Shown here: piece by piece, positions 12,833-18,317 of the stretch
How the letters are laid out: each line of letters begins with the position of its first letter
How positions within the stretch are numbered: the stretch's first letter is position 1
IMG/VR virus record: IMGVR_UViG_3300042691_049672
Span: 1-20,282 of that record
Reading direction: 5' to 3' (one strand)
DNA from: a virus
Length of the DNA stretch: 20,282 bases
The notes under the pieces: generated by a model
What the model was told of the DNA's origin: nothing
The model's input: the letters and a program-made list of their open reading frames with translations, nothing else
Database searches by the model: none
Made by a program: the position numbers and the translations under genes

Positions 12833-13360
12833 ATGATAAAAAGCATTGAGGATTTTTTATTTGAGATAGGGATAGAAGAAAAATCTATTCCGGGGATATC
12901 CCGTTGGTGGAATGTAAATAGAAAAGAAATTTCTATATTTCATTTGGATTTTAAAACTCATAATCCTATAATTGGGATCTATGCGGGGGAAAATAAGATA
13001 TACATAAATAAAAAATCCACGGATCTTCCAGAGTTTAAATTATTTATAGCTATACATGAATCTTTTCATGATTCTCACGAAAAGAATGGGGAAATGGAAA
13101 GATGTTTTAACCTAACAAAACAGGGAAATCTTAAAGAATTTACCAGACTTTATAAAAAGTCCGAAAAAGAAGCAAACGATTTTGCAATTTCTTCTATGAT
13201 GGATCTTGGATTTTCCGAATTTATAGATTCTTCAGAAAGAAGGCTAAGAGGAAATGAGTTTGCTGGTCCTCAAGTATTTTCTATGATGAGAAGGGATATA
13301 GAAAAAACAGGATCAGAGAACTTTAAAGACCTTCTATTGAGCCAAATATCGGGACTTTAA
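12833..13360 (+). CDS. ImmA/IrrE-like HExxH metallopeptidase-fold protein
   Basis: A 175-residue protein with H75-E-S-F-H79 and, 32 residues later, E111-K-E-A-N-D-F-A. This HExxH...ExEANxFA order is the zinc-peptidase signature of the ImmA/IrrE family, whose members cleave repressors or act as regulators. The N-terminus MIKSIEDFLFE ends in L-F-E and could be a capsid-targeting-like peptide, though it fits less well than in other genes here. If packaged, it would be a protease delivered into the host. The usual ImmA partner (an XRE repressor) is not adjacent. It ends 21 nt from a convergent gene. Confidence 0.8.
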   Translation: MIKSIEDFLFEIGIEEKSIPGISRWWNVNRKEISIFHLDFKTHNPIIGIYAGENKIYINKKSTDLPEFKLFIAIHESFHDSHEKNGEMERCFNLTKQGNLKEFTRLYKKSEKEANDFAISSMMDLGFSEFIDSSERRLRGNEFAGPQVFSMMRRDIEKTGSENFKDLLLSQISGL

Positions 13361-13381
13361 AGCTCTCTATTCCATTTTTAA

Positions 13382-13951
13382 TTAGAAAATATCTGAACTA
13401 ATGATAACTTTTCGGGTAAAGAAAAATATCAGCCCAAAGGAGGAAAGAAATAAGATAAGAAATAATATATTATTAGGGTATCTGCTAAGTCCATCTGGAC
13501 ATGTTATAGATTCAGATCCTTTATCCCCGTGGTCTAAAAGAGTTTCTCTAAGCTTAATTAACATATTACTCTTCTCGAGAGGAGATGAATTCTTCGGAAG
13601 GGATTCAATTTCTTCTTTTGCAGATTTGATATTTTTATACCAAAATTCTATATCCTCATCTGGGGTTTGCCAAAAAATGGAGGTATACCCTTTCGTAAGA
13701 CCTTCTTTCTCTAAATATTCTATTGCAATAGAAAGTTCTTGGTCCGCAGTCTCTATACTCGAAGCATCTGCAGCTCTTTTAAGATGTCCGAGACAATTCT
13801 GGTTCATTTTTACGGACAAAATTCCTAAAGTAACTAGTATTCCTATAAGATAAAGTATAGAAGAAATAAGTCCTGCTATTACTAGCCTTTTATTCCTTTT
13901 CGTCTTCTCTCTTATAGCTATTTTTTCCGCAAATAATTGTGAATTTTTCAT
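13382..13951 (-). CDS. Two-TM membrane protein of a widespread uncharacterised family
   Basis: A 189-residue protein. TM1 is at about 24-46 (LVIAGLISSILYLIGILVTL) and TM2 at about 162-178 (ILFLILFLSSFGLIFFF). The roughly 115-residue domain between them (CLGHLKRAADASS, AIEYLEKEGL, YTSIFWQTPDEDIEFWY, MLIKLRETLLD) faces one side of the membrane. I recall the same block in conserved proteins of phages, plasmids and bacteria, with no known activity. It has its own class A motif and stands alone, so an early or middle membrane function is plausible. Cys residues at about 53 and 150 might be paired if the domain is periplasmic. Confidence 0.83.
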   Translation of the reverse strand: MKNSQLFAEKIAIREKTKRNKRLVIAGLISSILYLIGILVTLGILSVKMNQNCLGHLKRAADASSIETADQELSIAIEYLEKEGLTKGYTSIFWQTPDEDIEFWYKNIKSAKEEIESLPKNSSPLEKSNMLIKLRETLLDHGDKGSESITCPDGLSRYPNNILFLILFLSSFGLIFFFTRKVIISSDIF

Positions 13952-13974
13952 TTTCCAAGATTTAAATTTCCTGA

Positions 13975-14004
13975 CAAATATAAGAAAGATATCGAAATAA
14001 AAAA
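13975..14004 (-). promoter_or_regulatory. Class A promoter-like motif upstream of the two-TM gene
   Basis: On the minus strand: T-tract, TTTCG with CG at 13994-13993, a 10-nt spacer and TATATTTG at 13982-13975, an exact TAnnTTTG, 23 nt before the ATG at 13951. Confidence 0.62.
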
Positions 14005-14020
14005 ATAATAGGGGAAAAAA

Positions 14021-14458
14021 TTAGGGGTTTATATCTCTAATTAGGATATAGGAAAAAACATCTCCGTCATATTGTTCCCATTCTTCACTTTCCTGAACAT
14101 CCCATACGTAAATCTGATCCATTCCAGAATCATCAAAAGCAAAAGGATCTTCTGATAGGGTTTGCTGAATTTCATCGTCCCAGTCTCTTATTTTTTCGGG
14201 AATATAATCCTCACATGCCTCGGATGTTAAATAATAAAGTCCAGGAAAAGAAATAATTCCTAATGGTTCAAACCACGATAGAAATTTCCATTCTTTAATT
14301 GTTGGTAATCTCCATCCATCCTTATTTCCTTCTATAAGACCCAGGTTAAGAGCTTGGGTGTAGGTTAATTTACGATAAATATGTCCTGAATCTGATAATG
14401 GCTCATCTGAAACCTCTATTCCGGAATTTGGATAATTTATTCTTAGATTTTTTTCCAT
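14021..14458 (-). CDS. DUF1566/Lcl-type domain protein, paralogue 5 (separate locus)
   Basis: A 145-residue protein with GWRLPT at 48-53, YLTSE at 76-80 and the ending ILIRDINP, so it belongs with the tandem array at 10626-12113. It differs by an acidic insertion of about 40 residues after the YLTSE motif (DDEIQQTLSEDPFAFDDSG). The ATG at 14458 is chosen because it shares a base with the previous stop (TAATG); an in-frame ATG at 14506 would overlap that gene by 49 nt. It is the last gene of an operon that also encodes a SleB-like hydrolase and a beta-solenoid protein. Confidence 0.82.
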   Translation of the reverse strand: MEKNLRINYPNSGIEVSDEPLSDSGHIYRKLTYTQALNLGLIEGNKDGWRLPTIKEWKFLSWFEPLGIISFPGLYYLTSEACEDYIPEKIRDWDDEIQQTLSEDPFAFDDSGMDQIYVWDVQESEEWEQYDGDVFSYILIRDINP

Positions 14459-14871
14459 TATTTCATTTTTTTGAAATAAAAATACCCATATTCTTCTTGG
14501 GTCCAATCCAATACATCTGAGCTTTCTTTCGAAACTTCATGTTCTCCCCCGTTAGAATCGATTGCAACAGCATACTCTCCTGCCAAAAATCTATCTATTT
14601 CTTCAGGATCGTCTATGATAGCTGGAAATCCCCTGTAGTTTCCCTGTATTATAACATTGATTTCTGTAGTAATATTGTTTGAATATTTTTTGGAGATTGA
14701 ATTATAAATTCCTAGTTTATTCAAATCCTTAGCTATGTAGTTTCTTATTTTTAGAAGTTCTTTGGGGGAAATTCCTATCTTATTCATGAATGAATTTATA
14801 TCTCCTAATTCTTTCCATTCCTCCTTAGGAATTAATTTTATTCTATTTCCGATTATTAAATCCCCTTTCAT
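14458..14871 (-). CDS. Hypothetical protein between hydrolase and DUF1566 genes
   Basis: A 137-residue protein with an N-terminal basic region (IIGNRIKLIPKEEWKELGD), a helical middle and a C-terminal part (FLAGEYAVAIDSNGGEHEV). No family is recognised and no signal peptide or metal site is visible. It starts 1 nt after the SleB-like gene and its stop overlaps the next start by one base, so it is firmly part of the same operon. Confidence 0.77.
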   Translation of the reverse strand: MKGDLIIGNRIKLIPKEEWKELGDINSFMNKIGISPKELLKIRNYIAKDLNKLGIYNSISKKYSNNITTEINVIIQGNYRGFPAIIDDPEEIDRFLAGEYAVAIDSNGGEHEVSKESSDVLDWTQEEYGYFYFKKMK

Positions 14872-14872
14872 T

Positions 14873-15559
14873 CTAAGTTATATTAACAGATTGGGGTTTA
14901 GACTTAGGGGATAAATCTTTCTTGGCGTAAAAATTCTTTTTACCTGCATAGTTCCAAAAGAACGAATTGTGTTTTTCCTTAGCAGGTCTTTCCACTGGTT
15001 TAACTGCACCTCCTGAAGAAGGAGGAGAAGCTAAGAATTCTGTTCTAGACTGAACGTGTCTTCCTGCATTAGAGGAAAGGGTTGAATCTTTTTGAGCTTG
15101 TGTTGCAGTAACTATAGCTTCAGTAGCTTTTTTAACATCTACTCCTTTAGTTTTAGAATAAACATTAATAGCGTCTTTCATACTTTGAATATTATCCCAT
15201 TTAGCTCCTTTAGCTTTTCCCCTAGTTACAGGTTCATATTGGTTTTTTGAAAGTATTATCTCTTTTATTGTTTTACCGTAAGGCTTTCCGGGAACATTAA
15301 ATCTATTGTAAATGGATTGTGCTGTATCACTCATTCCCTGTTTTTCCGTAGAATAGTTTTCACAAGCTATAATAGTAATAAGGGTCCAGTAATCCTCTTT
15401 GCTAAAATTTGGATTAGCCTTAGCCTTAGCCTTAGCTGCTTTAGATAGAGATATCCCTGTAGTTCCCCATAAAGATTTCCATCCCTGCGTAAATTTAGAT
15501 ATAGCGTCGGTAAACCATCCTTCATTTATGAAATTTTCGTATTTTTCTATATTTTTCAT
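14873..15559 (-). CDS. SleB/Hydrolase_2-like cell-wall hydrolase with capsid-targeting-like N-terminus
   Basis: A 228-residue protein. Residues 58-110 (YWTLITIIACENYSTEKQG, then AQSIYNRFNVPG and TIKEIILSKNQYEPV) follow the SleB/Hydrolase_2 pattern of cortex-lytic enzymes: a catalytic Glu (E67), a YNR helix and a closing QY/QF. Such enzymes cleave glycan strands of peptidoglycan. The N-terminus MKNIEKYENFINE closely resembles the T4 capsid-targeting start MKTYQEFIAE, with a potential cut after Glu13. There is no export signal. Residues 42-48 are a short Lys-Ala repeat encoded by a TTAGCC hexamer repeat. The C-terminal 90 residues are low-complexity and basic. Confidence 0.8.
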   Translation of the reverse strand: MKNIEKYENFINEGWFTDAISKFTQGWKSLWGTTGISLSKAAKAKAKANPNFSKEDYWTLITIIACENYSTEKQGMSDTAQSIYNRFNVPGKPYGKTIKEIILSKNQYEPVTRGKAKGAKWDNIQSMKDAINVYSKTKGVDVKKATEAIVTATQAQKDSTLSSNAGRHVQSRTEFLASPPSSGGAVKPVERPAKEKHNSFFWNYAGKKNFYAKKDLSPKSKPQSVNIT

Positions 15560-15561
15560 TA

Positions 15562-16113
15562 CTATCCGTATATTTGTTTTATCATACAGTTTAAGATTCT
15601 ACTTTGCTTAATCCCTGGGATAAAGAAACTTTTTATGTTTTCGTCGTATACAGTTATACCTTTTCCATTTTCGAATCTTACGCCTTTAGAAAAATTAGGT
15701 AAACTTCCAGAAGAAAAAAATATAGATTCTCTATTTTGAAAAATTATAGGTCTATTAATATTATTTAGCAAATCAAATTTTAAATCCCCCGAATTTTTAA
15801 AAATTATATCTACATCGAAAGATCTTATGGATTCCATGTTAACATCTCCTCTGTTTCTGAATTTTATTCCTTCGGAAAGAGAAATAGCACCCTGGACGAA
15901 TACGTGGCCATCATTTTCAAATTCTGTACCTTTTGGAATAGAAGTAACATAATCCAAATAAACATCTCCTCCGTTTCTAAATATGACTCCTGGAGGTATA
16001 GAAGAAATATCAGCATCAAATAAAGAAGGTTCGTCAATTATTATCTTATTACCTTGCTCGGTAAAAGAGTATTCTTCCTTGTCCAGAAAATCCATGAATG
16101 TATCTCTCCTCAT
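15562..16113 (-). CDS. Beta-solenoid repeat protein 1
   Basis: A 183-residue protein made of about six imperfect 20-residue repeats with the pattern (I/L)xxGVxFxNxGxVYLxxxxS (for example IPPGVIFRNGGDVYLDYVTS at about 40-59). Regular hydrophobic positions and Asn/Gly turns suggest a right-handed beta-solenoid. A short N-terminal cap (YSFTEQGNKIIID) and the C-terminal helix RILNCMIKQIYG are shared with the paralogue at 16127-16621. It starts after a class B box and ends 2 nt before the SleB-like gene. Function is unknown; binding or structural roles suit the fold. Confidence 0.82.
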   Translation of the reverse strand: MRRDTFMDFLDKEEYSFTEQGNKIIIDEPSLFDADISSIPPGVIFRNGGDVYLDYVTSIPKGTEFENDGHVFVQGAISLSEGIKFRNRGDVNMESIRSFDVDIIFKNSGDLKFDLLNNINRPIIFQNRESIFFSSGSLPNFSKGVRFENGKGITVYDENIKSFFIPGIKQSRILNCMIKQIYG

Positions 16114-16114
16114 A

Positions 16115-16125
16115 ATCTATATATT
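16115..16125 (-). promoter_or_regulatory. Class B ATATATA box upstream of beta-solenoid gene 1
   Basis: AATATATAGAT on the minus strand, ending one base before the ATG at 16113. It occupies almost the whole 13-nt gap after the stop codon of the preceding gene. Confidence 0.45.
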
Positions 16126-16126
16126 T

Positions 16127-16621
16127 CTATTCCCCGTATAATTGTTTAATCATACAATTTAAAATTCTATTATTTGATATCCCACCGATAGAAATTTCAT
16201 CTAGCCCTTTTCCTCCTACAGCTCCCCCGTTATTAAATTTAACTCCTTTGCTTAAGCTCCCTATTTTTTCTCTAATGATAATATCTCCGGAATTTTGAAA
16301 AATCACATCTTCTTCTATTTTTTCTATTCCCCCATTGAAAACTAATCCGTGCCAATTTTTAAATATTGTTCCTTTGCCAATTTTATTTAGTCCTCCTTGG
16401 AAGTATATACTATTTCTACTTAAGAACAAAGTCCCCTCCGGAATTTCATTTAAAAAAGTAAATGAAATTCCTGCTGTATTATCAAACACTACTCCCTCTG
16501 GTATGGTTAAACATTCTAAACTTATATATTTAGAAGAATTTATAACTATCTTTCCGTCAATTTCTCTCCAGGAATATTTACCGGGATTTATGTGTTTATT
16601 TATGAATTCGGATCTATCCAC
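16127..16621 (-). CDS. Beta-solenoid repeat protein 2
   Basis: A 164-residue paralogue of the neighbouring gene, with about five 20-21-residue repeats such as LTIPEGVVFDNTAGISFTF and IEKIEEDVIFQNSGDIIIREK. It has the same N-cap (YSWREIDGKIVIN) and the same C-terminal helix RILNCMIKQLYG. The start is a GTG at 16621 that overlaps the end of the amidohydrolase gene by 8 nt; no ATG fits the conserved N-cap. The two solenoid genes are adjacent, so a tandem duplication is likely. Confidence 0.8.
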   Translation of the reverse strand: MDRSEFINKHINPGKYSWREIDGKIVINSSKYISLECLTIPEGVVFDNTAGISFTFLNEIPEGTLFLSRNSIYFQGGLNKIGKGTIFKNWHGLVFNGGIEKIEEDVIFQNSGDIIIREKIGSLSKGVKFNNGGAVGGKGLDEISIGGISNNRILNCMIKQLYGE

Positions 16622-17519
16622 CAGATTTATTTTTTAGATTAAATAGTCCCAGGATTTTTTTCTTTTTGGGCTCTTCTTTTGGAAGGTAATTCATTAATAA
16701 TTTATGGAGGTCTTCAGTACTTTTAGGGTTTAAAAGGTTAACCATTTCGGAAGAAGGCAATATTTTCATATCCAAAAGCTCATCATTTTTAATTACAATG
16801 GTAGGAATTTCCTCTTCTTTTTTAGTGGCATCCTCGTCATTAGATCCCATTGGAGTTGTTATAGGGTTTCCACCCCATCCGTCTAATATTTCACCCTTAT
16901 ACCTAAATGCAGCAGTTTGTAAAGGATTTTTCATTGCTACGGAATCCCAACTACTAATATCGTAATTTAATTCTATTTGTCCCTTTTTGTCCCCTGCAAA
17001 TCCACCTGAAGAATTTGATATTATTTTATTATCTTCTACCACAACCCCTACGTGTCCTGCTGATCTTCCTCTACTTGTGAGAATTATATCCCCTGGTTTT
17101 GATTCAGTTCTCCAACCCCTAATAATTTCCCATCTATCTTTGTCTGTTCCTGTGAAATAAGACCAAAGAGTGGAAGTTCCCAGTTCTATTGGATTTTTAT
17201 CTCTACCTTTTATTATAGGTAATCCTGTTGCTCTATAGAAAATTATAGATACTGCAGCAGCGCATCCCAAATTTCCTCCCTCTGTTGCAGGAATCCCTCT
17301 TGTCGGTACATTCAAATTCGCCCAAGCCGATTTTGCTATATCCCCGATTGGCTTATCCGCTGGTAAATTTAAATCTTCTATTTTATAATTTTTAGCATCT
17401 TTATCGTTAATCCCGATAGTTTCCCCGTATTTGTCAGGTTCTACTCCATATATTTCTGGAGGCATAATCACTGCTTCGGTTAGAGATACCCATTCTTTAA
17501 AACTTTTAATCTTATTCAT
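16614..17519 (-). CDS. NlpC/P60- or CHAP-like peptidoglycan amidohydrolase with capsid-targeting-like N-terminus
   Basis: A 301-residue protein. The catalytic core has Cys86 in NLGCAAAVSIIFYRATG and His156 in KPGDIILTSR...AGHVGVVVEDN, the Cys-His layout of papain-like NlpC/P60 and CHAP enzymes that cut peptide bonds in peptidoglycan. The N-terminus MNKIKSFKEWVSLTE ends in L-T-E, a possible cut after Glu15. No secretion signal is present. The C-terminal 75 residues are linker-like with a basic tail (KEEPKKKKILGLFNLKNK). Its start overlaps the 45-residue gene by 4 nt (ATGA), and that gene carries the same kind of N-terminus. Confidence 0.87.
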   Translation of the reverse strand: MNKIKSFKEWVSLTEAVIMPPEIYGVEPDKYGETIGINDKDAKNYKIEDLNLPADKPIGDIAKSAWANLNVPTRGIPATEGGNLGCAAAVSIIFYRATGLPIIKGRDKNPIELGTSTLWSYFTGTDKDRWEIIRGWRTESKPGDIILTSRGRSAGHVGVVVEDNKIISNSSGGFAGDKKGQIELNYDISSWDSVAMKNPLQTAAFRYKGEILDGWGGNPITTPMGSNDEDATKKEEEIPTIVIKNDELLDMKILPSSEMVNLLNPKSTEDLHKLLMNYLPKEEPKKKKILGLFNLKNKSGG

Positions 17520-17653
17520 CTATTTTTATTTTCTTTTACGCAATTAGGAACCATTTTACCTCTTTTGTTTTTCATACCGATCTGTTTATACCCTGGCCAG
17601 CAAGGTCCTTTCTTCTCGTTTATAAAATCTTCGAATTTAATTATATTTTTCAT
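17516..17653 (-). CDS. 45-residue protein: capsid-targeting-like start plus CWPGY...VPNC motif
   Basis: A very short gene from the ATG at 17653 to a TGA that overlaps the next start (ATGA). Residues 1-13, MKNIIKFEDFINE, are almost the same as the start of the SleB-like protein (MKNIEKYENFINE). Residues 16-39 contain GPCWPGYKQIGMK and MVPNCV, a short two-Cys motif that I know from the ends of several phage and bacterial proteins, of unknown role. Almost nothing else is encoded, so the product is a targeting peptide joined to this motif. It follows a terminator and a class B box and leads the operon with the amidohydrolase. Confidence 0.85.
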   Translation of the reverse strand: MKNIIKFEDFINEKKGPCWPGYKQIGMKNKRGKMVPNCVKENKNR

Positions 17654-17655
17654 CG

Positions 17656-17666
17656 ATGTATATATC
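17656..17666 (-). promoter_or_regulatory. Class B ATATATA box upstream of the 45-residue gene
   Basis: GATATATACAT on the minus strand, 2 nt before the ATG at 17653 and 4 nt after the T-tract of the terminator at 17671-17696. This is a second case of the box directly following a terminator. Confidence 0.48.
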
Positions 17667-17670
17667 CCTC

Positions 17671-17696
17671 AAAAAAATAGACCTTTCGGTCTATTT
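17671..17696 (-). terminator. Intrinsic terminator of the 17691-18233 gene
   Basis: A perfect 9-bp stem (17675-17683 with 17688-17696) closed on the minus strand by a GAAA tetraloop and followed by T's (seven-T run 17677-17671, partly in the stem). The stop codon of the upstream gene (17693-17691) lies inside the stem, as in the terminator at 12129-12158. Confidence 0.88.
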
Positions 17697-18233
17697 CTTA
17701 TTTCTTTTTCCTTTCTCCTCTTTTCTCTTTCCCCTATCGTAGAACCCGACTTCTATGTCTTCTGCCAAATTTTGAATCTGATCATCCCCCGATACCGAGA
17801 TTCTAAGATCATAATATTCCCATTTTGTTTTGAAGTCCCAGATCATAATCCCTTTAGTTAATCTCTTACTTAGATTATGTAGAGGAAAATTTCTAACCCT
17901 TACTATAGAATTATCGGATCCAAAAAGGTGTAGGAATCTAAGAAACCATCTCGGGCACCACTTCGGTCTTGCTTTATGATCCATAAATATGACTAAAGGC
18001 TCCATTGCCTTAAATATTTCTCCTTCTTCGATCCAGGGAATAGATCCAAGGTATCTATATTTCTCATAGAAATTTTTAGGGAAAAATACTTCTCGGATCT
18101 CACTCCACCCTATTCTACTAGTGGTTATTATCCCTTTCTTTCGGCTTCTCCAGAACAAAAGGGATTGAAAAAACCCCAGGGCTCTTTCTTTAAAAGGTTT
18201 AGGAGTGTAAAATTTACTTCTTTTGAACGGCAT
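17691..18233 (-). CDS. Conserved hypothetical protein, basic and aromatic
   Basis: A 180-residue protein, rich in Lys, Arg, Phe and Trp. The segment KARPKWCPRWFLRFLHLFGSDNSIVRVRN, followed by LTKGIMIWDFKTKWEYYDLRIS, looks like the conserved core of a phage-specific family; I do not know a function. The C-terminus is very basic (DRGKRKEEKGKRNKK) and could bind nucleic acid. No catalytic motif is clear. It is a single-gene unit: divergent from the gene at 18318 and closed by its own terminator. No class A or B motif is evident before its ATG. Confidence 0.78.
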   Translation of the reverse strand: MPFKRSKFYTPKPFKERALGFFQSLLFWRSRKKGIITTSRIGWSEIREVFFPKNFYEKYRYLGSIPWIEEGEIFKAMEPLVIFMDHKARPKWCPRWFLRFLHLFGSDNSIVRVRNFPLHNLSKRLTKGIMIWDFKTKWEYYDLRISVSGDDQIQNLAEDIEVGFYDRGKRKEEKGKRNKK

Positions 18234-18294
18234 TTTACTTTTTTATAGATGAAATTTTTAGTTTTATTTCTCTAAAAATAAGAAAATTAAAACA

Positions 18295-18306
18295 GATATA
18301 TAAAAT
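18295..18306 (+). promoter_or_regulatory. Class B ATATATA box upstream of the fusion enzyme
   Basis: GATATATAAAAT, 11 nt before the GTG at 18318, in the 84-bp divergent region. The leader is A-rich, with no clear Shine-Dalgarno sequence. Confidence 0.45.
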
Positions 18307-18317
18307 AAAAATACCTG

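Noticed and set aside
15008-15028. Palindrome CCTCCT...AGGAGG in the SleB-like gene as an attachment or regulatory site.
   Set aside because: It encodes the Pro/Ser/Gly-rich linker and the symmetry is short and imperfect; it is probably a result of codon use.
15569-15576. TATATTTG on the plus strand as a further class A promoter.
   Set aside because: It lies inside the 3' end of a minus-strand gene, no plus-strand gene follows, and the CG is adjacent rather than 10 nt away.
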